This document shows positions 45,656 through 54,513 of a stretch of DNA of 64,000 bases, in pieces. Source of the DNA: Pirellulaceae bacterium (GTDB taxonomy: Bacteria > Planctomycetota > Planctomycetia > Pirellulales > Pirellulaceae); contig JANQLU010000106.1 of assembly GCA_028280445.1 (NCBI GenBank), positions 62,001-126,000 on the forward strand, written 5' to 3'. Every line of letters starts with the position of its first letter. Position 1 is the stretch's first letter. Below the pieces are notes generated by a model. That model saw only the letters and a program-made list of their open reading frames with translations, made no database searches and was not told where the DNA came from. The position numbers and the translations under genes were made by a program.

Positions 45656-46603
45656 ATGGCTCTCAACAACACGCCCCAGCGGAAGTCTACGCTGCGAATG
45701 TCACTAATATCTGAAGAAGTTCTTTCGCCTGAAATTCAAAAAGCTCGACGTATGATCGACGAGCAATTGGCTCGGTACTGTGAATTCCATTCAGATTGTC
45801 CCGAACATTTGGCGGATGCCATTCGTTATAGCTTACTCGCTCCTGGCAAACGCATCCGGCCGCTGTTGGTGTTGATGGCATGTGAAGCTTGTCGAGGCGA
45901 CATTGAAAAAGCGATTCCTGCAGCCTGTGCTGTTGAGATGGTGCATACCTATTCATTGATTCATGATGATTTGCCGGCCATGGATGATGATGACATGCGT
46001 CGTGGACGACCGAGTTGTCATATCGCGTTTGACGAGGCGACCGCGATCCTGGCCGGAGATGCCTTGTTGACTTTGGCTTTTGAAGTGCTCGGACGCGATG
46101 TCCAGCCGGCGACTTCAGCGGCCGCATGTTGTGCCGCTTTGGGACGCGCCGCTGGTGCCATTCGACTGGTTGGTGGGCAGGCCGCCGATTTGGCCGGTGC
46201 CGACGACGTTCCGCAGGCCGAATTGTTGGATTGGCTCGAACGCGTCCACCATCGAAAAACGGGTGCATTGTTGACTGTTTCACTTCAACTCGGCTGCATT
46301 GTTGCCGGCGGAGGTCCCGAAAAACTGGCGGCAATGAAGAATTATGGCAAGAATCTGGGTTTAGCGTTTCAAATCGTCGATGATCTGTTGGATTTATGCG
46401 GCTCACAGGCAAAAATAGGAAAGCCTGTCGGCAGTGATGCAAATCATGGAAAAACAACTTACCCTCAACTCCTGGGAGTCGAGGAAAGCCGGCAGCGTGC
46501 ACAAACGCTGATTGAACAAGCGATTGATTCGATTTCGATTTTCGGTCAAGCTGCAGAAAATCTGAATCGACTTGCTCGTTTCGTCATAAAACGTAACAGC
46601 TAA
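45656..46603 (+). CDS. ispA: Polyprenyl diphosphate synthase (farnesyl/geranylgeranyl)
   Basis: 315 residues. Short-chain prenyl synthases condense IPP with allylic diphosphates. The first Asp-rich motif is DDLPAMDDDD (about 106-115) and the second is DDLLD (about 241-245); KRIRPLLVLMACEA and VHTYSLIHDD precede the first. Chain length (C15 or C20) cannot be decided safely. The start at 45656 adds ~14 residues ahead of another Met (MSLISEEVL). The stop codon TAA overlaps the dxs ATG by one base, a sign of translational coupling. Confidence 0.93.
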   Translation: MALNNTPQRKSTLRMSLISEEVLSPEIQKARRMIDEQLARYCEFHSDCPEHLADAIRYSLLAPGKRIRPLLVLMACEACRGDIEKAIPAACAVEMVHTYSLIHDDLPAMDDDDMRRGRPSCHIAFDEATAILAGDALLTLAFEVLGRDVQPATSAAACCAALGRAAGAIRLVGGQAADLAGADDVPQAELLDWLERVHHRKTGALLTVSLQLGCIVAGGGPEKLAAMKNYGKNLGLAFQIVDDLLDLCGSQAKIGKPVGSDANHGKTTYPQLLGVEESRQRAQTLIEQAIDSISIFGQAAENLNRLARFVIKRNS

Positions 46604-48525
46604 TGAAAGATCGGAATATGAACAAGATTTTGCCGCATTTGAAATCTCCCAAAGAACTCCACGAGATGCAGGTTCCCCAACTGACTCAGTTGGCCGAGGA
46701 GATTCGAGAAACCCTGTGCGGATTACTTAGCATTCGTCCCGCGCATTTTGCGTCAAACCTCGGTGTCGTTGAGCTGACATTAGCGCTTCACAGCGTTTAC
46801 GATTTTTCTTATGACCGTTTGATCTGGGATACCGGGCACCAGATTTATCCGCAGAAATTGATAACAGGTCGATACGACAAATTTCACACGATTCGAACTC
46901 GCGGCGGATTGATGGGTTATCCCAATCCGGCCGAAAGTGAATACGACTTGTTCGTCACCGGACACGCTGGCTGCAGTGTGTCAACGATGGTGGGATTGGC
47001 CAGTGGCGATGAATTGATGGGACAAGGCGATCGGCAATCGGTAGCGGTGATCGGCGACGGAGCGTTTCCGTCGGGCATCGTGTTCGAGGCATTGAACAAT
47101 GCCGCAGAAATGAAAACCAATATGTTGGTCGTGTTGAACGACAACGAAATGTCGATCTGTCCGCGCGTGGGAGGTTTGGGTTCCTACCTGGACCGGCTGC
47201 GTTCCAATCCAGTTTATACCGGGTTGAAAACCGAAGTTGTCAACATACTGAACAAAGTACCTGTGTTTGGTGACCCCGCCGAACGATTCCTGGCTCAAAT
47301 CAAAGAAGGTGTGAAAGCCGGTTTGCACGGCGGAATGTTGTTCGAAGAATTCGGGTTCCGGTATTTTGGACCGATTGACGGACACAACATCAACGTCCTG
47401 AGAAAATATTTAAAAATGGTCAAGCAACTCGACGGCAACGTGTTGTTGCATGTGATCACGAACAAAGGACACGGTTTCAAACCGGCCGCTGAGGATCCAG
47501 TTTATTTCCACACGCCGCCAACGTTTGAACGTCAAGGTGACAAAGCGATTCCAAATCAAAAAGGTGGCAGTAAGGCTTATACGAATCACGCGCGCGACGC
47601 GATCTTTGATCAGATGAAGCACAATGACAAAGTCACCGTGATTACGGCGGCGATGTGTCAAGGCAATAAATTGGAGCCGGTCCGAGAGGCGTTTCCCGAT
47701 CGATTTTTTGATGTCGGCATTTGTGAATCGCATGCGGTTGCATTTGCGGCGGGGCAATGCAAAACAGGCATGCGTCCAATTGTTGATATCTATAGCACGT
47801 TTTTACAGCGCAGTTACGACCAAATCTTCCAAGAGGTTTGTCTGCAAAATCTGCCCGTTGTTTTCATGATGGACCGAGCCGGTTTAACGGCTCCCGACGG
47901 CCCCACGCACCATGGAACATTTGATGTCGGCTACATGCGGATTTTCCCAAACATGGTCGTGATGGCGCCAGGCGATGCCAACGATGTTGGTGCGATGCTT
48001 GATTTCGCGTTGCAACACGATACACCCAGTTGCATGCGTTATCCGAAAACCAACGCGGCTGAAATTTCTCGCGAGCTCAAACCGGTTGAACTTGGCAAAT
48101 CAGAAATTCTTAGCTGGGGAACTGACGGAAATATCTTGTGTTACGGTACGCCGTTGATCGAATGCTTGAAGGCGCAGGAAATATTGGCCGAGGAAGGGAT
48201 CGATGTGGGAGTGATCAATGCTCGATTTGCCAAGCCATTGGATTCCACGACCATTCTCAAAGCGTTGGACGAATCGAATTTCGTGATCACGGTCGAAGAA
48301 GGCATGTTGATGGGCGGGTTCGGCAGCGCTGTATGTGAACTGGCCAATGAGCATGGCGTGGATGCATCGCATGTTAAACGGCTCGGTATTCCAGATGTGT
48401 TTGTTGAATTCGGAGAGCGTGGCGAATTGCTCGACGAATTGCGATTGCAAGCGGTCGGTATTGTGGAAACGTGTCGCGAGCAATTCGAAGGCGTCAACAC
48501 GAAAGTGACGCGTCAAAAGATCTAA
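46603..48525 (+). CDS. dxs: 1-deoxy-D-xylulose-5-phosphate synthase
   Basis: 640 residues; it makes DXP from pyruvate and glyceraldehyde-3-phosphate with thiamine diphosphate, the first step of the MEP isoprenoid pathway. Motifs are DTGHQIYPQKLITGR, FVTGHAGCSVSTMVGLA, the TPP site GDGAFPSGIVFEALNNA, and DRAGLTAPDGPTHHG in the pyrimidine-binding domain. The N-terminus may begin at the ATG overlapping ispA or at Met6. It is co-transcribed with xseB and ispA, giving IPP synthesis and prenyl elongation together. Confidence 0.97.
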   Translation: MKDRNMNKILPHLKSPKELHEMQVPQLTQLAEEIRETLCGLLSIRPAHFASNLGVVELTLALHSVYDFSYDRLIWDTGHQIYPQKLITGRYDKFHTIRTRGGLMGYPNPAESEYDLFVTGHAGCSVSTMVGLASGDELMGQGDRQSVAVIGDGAFPSGIVFEALNNAAEMKTNMLVVLNDNEMSICPRVGGLGSYLDRLRSNPVYTGLKTEVVNILNKVPVFGDPAERFLAQIKEGVKAGLHGGMLFEEFGFRYFGPIDGHNINVLRKYLKMVKQLDGNVLLHVITNKGHGFKPAAEDPVYFHTPPTFERQGDKAIPNQKGGSKAYTNHARDAIFDQMKHNDKVTVITAAMCQGNKLEPVREAFPDRFFDVGICESHAVAFAAGQCKTGMRPIVDIYSTFLQRSYDQIFQEVCLQNLPVVFMMDRAGLTAPDGPTHHGTFDVGYMRIFPNMVVMAPGDANDVGAMLDFALQHDTPSCMRYPKTNAAEISRELKPVELGKSEILSWGTDGNILCYGTPLIECLKAQEILAEEGIDVGVINARFAKPLDSTTILKALDESNFVITVEEGMLMGGFGSAVCELANEHGVDASHVKRLGIPDVFVEFGERGELLDELRLQAVGIVETCREQFEGVNTKVTRQKI

Positions 48526-48553
48526 AAAACATGCCTCAATCCAGGTGATCAGT

Positions 48554-49045
48554 ATGGCGACCGGGAACCCGATTGAAATTTTGGTTCGGCAAAACGCTTG
48601 GGCCAACGAGCAGATGTTTGACGCTTGTGCCGCATTGTCTGACGAACAATTTCATCGAGAATTTGAAATGGGAGTTGGGTCGCTGCACCACACGTTGACC
48701 CATATCATCGGGGCCATGCAGGGTTGGGGCGATTTGTTGGCTCAACGAGAACAACGATCGCGCCTGGAATACGACCGTCGGTCATTGGATGAACTGAGAG
48801 CGTTGCACCAGGAAGTATCCGATGATTTCATTAAGTCGGCGCTTGAGCATTCACCGGCGGAGCAGGTCAGTGGTGAACGTGGCGGCCGGTCGTACACATT
48901 TACACGAGCCGGAGTCATCACTCACGTCGCAACACACGGCATACATCACCGCGCTCAAGCGTTAAACATGTTGCGTCAAATAGGCGTGGAAAAATTGCCA
49001 CCATCGTCGGTAGTCGAATGGATCTTGATGGTTGACGATCAGTAA
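48554..49045 (+). CDS. DinB family protein
   Basis: 163 residues from ATG 48554, preceded by AGGTGATC. It has the DinB/YfiT four-helix pattern: ARQNAWANEQ-like first helix, VGSLHHTLTHIIGAM (His ligands), and ITHVATHGIHHRAQALNML (HxxxH-type). The three-His site usually binds a divalent metal. Relatives include thiol S-transferases, but the substrate is unknown. It follows dxs by 28 nt and may be the last gene of that operon. Confidence 0.85.
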   Translation: MATGNPIEILVRQNAWANEQMFDACAALSDEQFHREFEMGVGSLHHTLTHIIGAMQGWGDLLAQREQRSRLEYDRRSLDELRALHQEVSDDFIKSALEHSPAEQVSGERGGRSYTFTRAGVITHVATHGIHHRAQALNMLRQIGVEKLPPSSVVEWILMVDDQ

Positions 49046-49125
49046 CCGGTGGCAATCGGAATGACTGAATTCTGACTAGACCGTTACCAATTACTGACTC
49101 CGTCTGTGTTACTCGTTCTTATGGA

Positions 49126-49677
49126 TTAAAGACCGGCGGACCACCAATTGCCAGCTCGTCGAGTGCGTCTTAACGTTCCGTTCTCAAACTCCCACAGTTC
49201 AGGTTTAACGCCACCGGTCAACGATGTTTGGCCAAACTGAAAAGAAACTTCGACAGAGAATTCAATTTTTCCCGATTTGTCAACGGCAATGAACTTTGGT
49301 TTTAAATGGACGACTATGTTTGCTGCTGGCACTTTGGGGTCAAACAGTTTGTCGTTGCACATATCTGCATAACGCTGTTTGTTGATCGTCGCCAAAAACA
49401 TCAAGATCTTGGCCGTATCTTGTTTATCACCTAATCCAAACTTTGAATAAGCAATGCCTGTGCTATACATCCCTTTTTGATTTGCCATCGCCGCATCCGT
49501 GGACTTGAGAGGTTCCATTTGGATTGTGCGTTTCTGTTTGTCAACGACACACTTGTATGACTTGAGTTTTGACTTGTCTTTCGTCGATATTTCGATGGTT
49601 TCTTCTTTCTGTGCACAAAGACTTCCACAAAAAAGCATTGAAGCAAAACCAAGGATCGTTATGTTTGCAACTTTCAT
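49126..49677 (-). CDS. Secreted protein, function unknown
   Basis: 183 residues from ATG 49677, with GGAG 9 nt upstream. Signal peptide MKVANITILGFASMLFCGSLCAQ. The mature part has KSYKCVVDKQKRTIQMEPL, AYSKFGLGDKQDTAKIL and, near the end, a beta-rich IVVHLKPKFIAVDKSGKIEFSV segment. No family was recognised. It is likely periplasmic and is the last of three minus-strand secreted-protein genes (51951 to 49126), 149 nt after the previous one. Confidence 0.7.
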   Translation of the reverse strand: MKVANITILGFASMLFCGSLCAQKEETIEISTKDKSKLKSYKCVVDKQKRTIQMEPLKSTDAAMANQKGMYSTGIAYSKFGLGDKQDTAKILMFLATINKQRYADMCNDKLFDPKVPAANIVVHLKPKFIAVDKSGKIEFSVEVSFQFGQTSLTGGVKPELWEFENGTLRRTRRAGNWWSAGL

Positions 49678-49826
49678 TTTTTGACTCCTGCAGTTCAAGA
49701 ATACCGTGATCTCAACTGTAGTTACAAAGAATTTTTCATGGATTAATACAACGAGGCAGATTTCACTTCTTCCGGCCACCGCTAATTTGGCGATTAGGCA
49801 CACACATGTTTAACTTTGAATTCAAA

Positions 49827-51050
49827 CTATTTTCGATTCAGTACAAACAAAGGTGGCTCGCCAAAATACTTGTCGATTTTGCCGCGTATCTCCTTGCTCG
49901 TTTTTTTGAGAATCGACTTGAATCCGGCACGGGTTAGTTCGATCCGTTTTTGTTTTTCATCCTTGGCTAGTTTCGCGCGCAGTTGTTTCATCGATTTCAG
50001 TTTTTGCATCGAGATCCCCGACCGCGCGGCGATCGCCGGATCGAAAATGGACTGAACGGGTCCATGATAACTCAAGTGATCTTTGAGGTAGTGACGTTCG
50101 ATGGTTGCCAATTGTTCTGGCGTAAACAGTTTTTTGAGTTTCGTAGAAAACTCTTTTTTTAGTAATTCGTGACGGATGATATCGTGATCGGCGTGTTCGC
50201 GTTCTTGCTTTGAGAGTTCACTCTTGATCTTTTTTAATCGCTTGCCAAATTCCTGACGAATCTTTGCCAAACGGAAATATTGCTCCCCCGTTAGTCGAGC
50301 TTCTTTGCGAATTTGCGACTTTCCCGGCGTCATTATGGAAAAAGGATCGAAATCAGCCGAATTGCACTGAGTGATTTCGCGTTTGGGATCGATCAAATCA
50401 AGATATTTTTTCTTCTGTTGCTCGGTCAAAACACCAAAGATTTTCCGCAGCTGTTTTTCACGAAATTCGCTGACCTGTTTTTGGTACTGTCGCTCTGCCT
50501 GACCAACAAACTCAATCAGCGATTGCATTTGTTTTCGATCGAGTTCCCAATGACCGTGGATTTCGCGATCGCTCCAAGCGGTAAATCGAGTATTTTTTTG
50601 GGTGCGGTCCGACCACGCCATGATTTGTTCGAATCGTTTGAGTTGGTGAGGCGCAAGAATTTTGCGAGCGCGAAGATAGTGTTGATAGGATTCTTCAGAT
50701 TTAGTTCGGAGACTGCCGGACTGCAAAAGTTGTTGATCAGTTTTTTTGTAATCCTTTTCCAATTCCTCTTTGAGATTACGTTTCGGTCGGAACAAAGTAA
50801 TTGGATCCGTTTTCTCGATGCCCGAGAAATTTTGTAGCTCGGCCTCCATTTTCCTGAGCTTTTTAGTTTGTTCCTCTGTGAAATCAAATTCATCGGAAAC
50901 GTAATCTTTGTTTAACAACAAGTGATACGAAAAATTCTTGTAGGACAATCCATTGGCCAGTTTGGATTTGGCCAAATCGGTCTGGCCCAAAATGCAGCTG
51001 ATTGTCAAAACACTAAACAACATCACGAAAATTGGAACGCGAGTACTCAT
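49827..51050 (-). CDS. Secreted helical protein with LTxxQ-like repeats
   Basis: 407 residues with a signal peptide (MSTRVPIFVMLFSVLTISCILGQ). The mature part is highly charged and helical, with repeated LT/FT-x-x-Q segments followed by charged helices: FTEEQTKKLRKMEAEL, LAPHQLKRFEQIMAW, LTEQQKKKYLDLIDP, LTGEQYFRLAKIRQEF and FTPEQLATIERHYL. This resembles LTXXQ/Spy-type periplasmic helices, but the assignment is by eye. It starts 4 nt after the upstream gene, so the two are co-transcribed. Confidence 0.7.
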   Translation of the reverse strand: MSTRVPIFVMLFSVLTISCILGQTDLAKSKLANGLSYKNFSYHLLLNKDYVSDEFDFTEEQTKKLRKMEAELQNFSGIEKTDPITLFRPKRNLKEELEKDYKKTDQQLLQSGSLRTKSEESYQHYLRARKILAPHQLKRFEQIMAWSDRTQKNTRFTAWSDREIHGHWELDRKQMQSLIEFVGQAERQYQKQVSEFREKQLRKIFGVLTEQQKKKYLDLIDPKREITQCNSADFDPFSIMTPGKSQIRKEARLTGEQYFRLAKIRQEFGKRLKKIKSELSKQEREHADHDIIRHELLKKEFSTKLKKLFTPEQLATIERHYLKDHLSYHGPVQSIFDPAIAARSGISMQKLKSMKQLRAKLAKDEKQKRIELTRAGFKSILKKTSKEIRGKIDKYFGEPPLFVLNRK

Positions 51051-51054
51051 GAGT

Positions 51055-51951
51055 CTATTTCCCTTCGTCTATTGACAATTGGATTTTGAATCCAGAATTT
51101 TCACCAAACGGAACATAGCCGCTCCAACCATGACCGGGATCATCGGGACCGGTAAACGAATGAGTGTTTTTTTCGATTCGTCCAATCAGCGTAAATTTTC
51201 CGACCACGGCATGTTCGTTGGGAATACTTAACACTTCGGTTCGATATTCGACAGCATTGTGAAATGGATCAAAAGCGATCGGTCCAACCAGAGTTCCATC
51301 TGGCTGCTTGCTGTAAAACGCAACTCGATATTTGTGGGCATCGCCAACAGTATCCGCTCGGCTAACGTTATTAGGTCCATCAACGCGGACTTGAATGGCG
51401 AATGTCGTGAATCCTCGTTTCGGCGCGGGATCCATTTCGGAGGTCAAATTTCTGAAGAAATCAACTTTCGGACCGGCTGAACCAAATGCCATATCGAACC
51501 TGTCGGTTGGCAATGGAATCGCAGGCGGAAAGCTGAATGGCGCATCTGGTTCAAAATAAAACTCGACGTCACCCAGTCGGTACTTGTCGAGAAACTTGGT
51601 GGGATGTTCGCGACTGACTCCCGACTCGACTCCAAAGTCTACATCTTTGGGAAATTTCTCATAGACAAACGAAGGCCGAGGAGCAAAGGGAACGCGCGGT
51701 ACATAAGCTCGCACATAAGATCTCCATGTGTTGCGAGTTGCATTGCCTCGTCGGAACCAGGCCGGTCCGATCCAGACTTTGTCCGGATTCGCGGCGACCG
51801 CACCAACGTCCTCAACATGTTCGGCAACGATAATCCGATGAACCCATTGTCCATGGACCAATTGAGCGTTTGACGTCGAAGAGAAAAAACATGAAAGACT
51901 GATAGCGGAAAATAGAAAAAGGCAAATCGTGATTGAATTGCGAAACGGCAT
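51055..51951 (-). CDS. Secreted protein, function unknown
   Basis: 298 residues from ATG 51951 (MPFRNSITICLFLFSAISLS), with AGGAG 7 nt upstream; an upstream Met (52107) would add a long non-conserved leader. A signal peptide ends near SNAQ. The mature protein has QWVHRIIVAEHVEDV, GDVEFYFEPDAPFSFPPA and IAFDPFHNAVEYRTEV, and ends GYVPFGENSGFKIQLSIDEG. It appears beta-rich; no family was recognised. It is first in a three-gene unit of secreted proteins. Confidence 0.65.
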   Translation of the reverse strand: MPFRNSITICLFLFSAISLSCFFSSTSNAQLVHGQWVHRIIVAEHVEDVGAVAANPDKVWIGPAWFRRGNATRNTWRSYVRAYVPRVPFAPRPSFVYEKFPKDVDFGVESGVSREHPTKFLDKYRLGDVEFYFEPDAPFSFPPAIPLPTDRFDMAFGSAGPKVDFFRNLTSEMDPAPKRGFTTFAIQVRVDGPNNVSRADTVGDAHKYRVAFYSKQPDGTLVGPIAFDPFHNAVEYRTEVLSIPNEHAVVGKFTLIGRIEKNTHSFTGPDDPGHGWSGYVPFGENSGFKIQLSIDEGK

Positions 51952-52279
51952 TTGTAGCTCCTGATGGGAATGAGATGGGATTTGTCGCGATCCAATTGCG
52001 TCGTGCGGTTGGATATCAGACTGGTGCGAAAGTGGGAAAGGAAAAAGAAAGGCGTTTTCAAAAAGTGAAAGGATTACTCGAAATGATGAGTATTTAAATT
52101 GTAACAATATTTGACAATTTAAAAGTTTATAAAATAGGAATAATGATTCGGAATGTCAAACAAAAACTTATGAGAAATTATGAAACGTTGTTAATGTGTA
52201 ACAACGAACGGCCTTTTGCCACTTGAATCCAACGCCGCTGTACGTTCAAATTCGATCCGTCTGATTTCTCGAGGTTGGG
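51952..52279. other. AT-rich divergent promoter region
   Basis: About 330 nt between the secreted-protein unit (minus) and nadK (plus). The stretch 52080-52180 is markedly A/T-rich (TTGACAATTTAAAAGTTTAT near 52111), as expected for promoters, but no box pair with correct spacing was convincing. Confidence 0.4.
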
Positions 52280-53158
52280 ATGAACGAATTGAATCGATTG
52301 GATCAAGGTTCCGCGCCGCTGAAAGTCGTCATTCTCGGCTCAGGGGATCGGCGCCCGGAAATTCTCAAAGCGATCGATGCGCTCAGAGATGATCTTGAGA
52401 AACAAGTAACGGTTGTTGGCGAAGATCTCAATTATTCTGCGAATCTCGATTTCAAGTCTGCCGATATGGCGATCGTTTTTGGTGGCGACGGTTCGATTTT
52501 GCGGGCCGCTCGAAAAATGGGAACGCATCAGCTACCAGCACTTGGCGTCAATTTGGGCAAATTGGGTTTTCTTGCCGATTTGCAAATGGAGGAGTTGTTC
52601 GACGCGCTGGAGTGCATTGCCGCTGGCAAGTATGAAATTATCGAGCATTTGATGATTCGCTGTCAGATTTTCAAGGGCGACGAGTTAGTTGTTGATGAAA
52701 TCGGGCTGAACGAAGTTGCTATCATGGGTGGGCCTCCGTTTTCGATTCAAGAAATCGATCTTTACGTTGACGGGGAAATGGCAACGACCTATAGTTGCGA
52801 CGGTTTGATTATCAGCACACCCGTCGGTTCGACCGCTCACAACTTGTCAGCCGGTGGTCCGATCTTGCGAAAAAACTTGCAGGCTTTTGTAATTTCGCCG
52901 ATTAGCCCACACACATTGACGGTGAGACCGGTGGTCGATGGCGCAGATCGGGTTTATGACATGATCGTTCGCGAACCCAACAAATCGACGTCAGCGGTGA
53001 TGGATGGTCAATTGTTGACGCCGTTGACGGCGGAGTACAGTGTTCGTGTGCAGCGCGCACCCCAAGTGTTCAAGTTGGTTGAAATCTCGGGGCAGGGCTA
53101 CTACCGAACTTTGCGAGAAAAACTTGGTTGGGCGGGTGAGTTCAACAAAGATCAATAA
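52280..53158 (+). CDS. nadK: NAD kinase
   Basis: 292 residues; it phosphorylates NAD to NADP. Motifs are VFGGDGSILRAAR (GGDGS, Asp about residue 72), LGVNLGKLGFLAD, GLNEVAIMGG and YSCDGLIISTPVGSTAHNLSAGGPIL. The length is normal. It shares a transcript direction with the secreted protein gene that begins 20 nt after its stop. No NAD biosynthesis gene is adjacent. Confidence 0.95.
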   Translation: MNELNRLDQGSAPLKVVILGSGDRRPEILKAIDALRDDLEKQVTVVGEDLNYSANLDFKSADMAIVFGGDGSILRAARKMGTHQLPALGVNLGKLGFLADLQMEELFDALECIAAGKYEIIEHLMIRCQIFKGDELVVDEIGLNEVAIMGGPPFSIQEIDLYVDGEMATTYSCDGLIISTPVGSTAHNLSAGGPILRKNLQAFVISPISPHTLTVRPVVDGADRVYDMIVREPNKSTSAVMDGQLLTPLTAEYSVRVQRAPQVFKLVEISGQGYYRTLREKLGWAGEFNKDQ

Positions 53159-53178
53159 CACATTTTGGGAGTTCACGG

Positions 53179-54207
53179 ATGAGCTTTTTCAATCTTTCGG
53201 TTCGCGGTTTTCTATGTGCTGCGATTGTTGTTAGCGTCCATTCATCACAACTGTCGGCGCAACCCGCATCAAAGCAGAAAACGGCTTCGAAGAAGCAGCA
53301 AAAACAACAAAAATCGTTGACCGAAGAACTATCCAATTCCACAAAATTTTTGAACACCGATCAACGTTTCCTGTTTCAGTACAAACTCAAACCGGGCGAA
53401 GAGTTGTATTACAACGCGGAACATACGTTGACCGAAAAAACGACTCTTAAGCAGGAAACCGACAAACTTGCTTCGCGCAGTCGAAGCTTGAAAAAATACC
53501 GCGTGACCAATGTGGATTCCGTGGGGCGAATGTCGTTCGATCATATCAATGTGAAAACCAAAAGTATTTTGCGAAAGAATGACGAAAAACCGATCATTTT
53601 CGATAGCGAATCACCTCAACGAGTTCCCGATCGATATCTGCAAGTGGCCCAAACGATAGGGGCAGTGCTGCTGTCCTACTGTATCGAGCGGGATGGAAAA
53701 ATCGTTTCACGAAAAGCGCACTTTAAAGATTGGGACCTTAGATCTGGAAAAGCGATTTTACAGTTTCCTCCCGAACCGATTCCGGTCGGGTTCACTTGGT
53801 ACGATCCCAAAATGGTGACTGCCAAACGCCGCGATTTGCAAGTTCGCAAGATTCAATTGCGAATCAAATACAAATTAGCCAGTGTCCGCAATGGAATTGC
53901 GAGGTTTCGATTCGAAACGGAAGTTTTAACTCCGATCACGCCGAAATTGAAGTCGCAGATTTTGCAGCATCTGGTCGAAGGCTACCGTGATTTCGATATT
54001 CCCAAAGGACGATTCGTTACAACTCATATCGAGTGGAATCACACGGTTCCTGGTTGGGAAGGGTCGGGATCCAATATGGAATATCTCGGATCGTATACCG
54101 AAACATTGACGACCGCGCCGAAGAAAACTCGAAATGCGGTAGCCATGGTTCCACAGAAAAAGATGGAGATCCGAACCATCGATGCCGGACCGATCATTCG
54201 TCGATAG
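53179..54207 (+). CDS. Secreted protein, function unknown
   Basis: 342 residues with a signal peptide (MSFFNLSVRGFLCAAIVVSVHSSQLSAQ). A Lys/Gln-rich stretch (KQKTASKKQQKQQKS, ~33-47) leads to a beta-rich domain: FLFQYKLKPGEELYYNAEH, SRSLKKYRVTNVDSVGRMSF, IPVGFTWYDPKMV and WNHTVPGWEGSGSNMEYLG. No family was recognised; it resembles other planctomycete exported proteins that begin with a KPGE-type strand. GGGAG lies upstream of the ATG. It follows nadK by 20 nt. Confidence 0.65.
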   Translation: MSFFNLSVRGFLCAAIVVSVHSSQLSAQPASKQKTASKKQQKQQKSLTEELSNSTKFLNTDQRFLFQYKLKPGEELYYNAEHTLTEKTTLKQETDKLASRSRSLKKYRVTNVDSVGRMSFDHINVKTKSILRKNDEKPIIFDSESPQRVPDRYLQVAQTIGAVLLSYCIERDGKIVSRKAHFKDWDLRSGKAILQFPPEPIPVGFTWYDPKMVTAKRRDLQVRKIQLRIKYKLASVRNGIARFRFETEVLTPITPKLKSQILQHLVEGYRDFDIPKGRFVTTHIEWNHTVPGWEGSGSNMEYLGSYTETLTTAPKKTRNAVAMVPQKKMEIRTIDAGPIIRR

Positions 54208-54254
54208 ATCAAAGTCAGGAACGACGTTGTTTGTTCAATAGGAAGAGCACGGTT

Positions 54255-54432
54255 TGGGTGCCACTGGCCACAGCCAGTGATTTAACCAACGAACTCATAG
54301 TTATGTCTTTCATTGAGATACGTAACAACGACTAGTGACGGAGTTCCGGTCACGGTTGGCAAAGTCAGTGGCAGAATGAACTGGTATCGAAAAAATATTC
54401 AGCCAGAACACTGGCAGAGCCAGTGCCACCCA
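54255..54432. repeat. Inverted repeat, family F, copy 3
   Basis: Left arm TGGGTGCCACTGGCCACAGC (from 54255) and right arm ending CCACCCA (54432) are inverted. The 306-nt spacer before the ABC permease gene holds only this element. Confidence 0.8.
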
Positions 54433-54513
54433 AATCGCGTCGGGTTGTGATTGACTGGGGCCGGAATACGACGCCATGTTTTTCATCCGTTCTTGGGCTA
54501 GAATCAGACGGGT

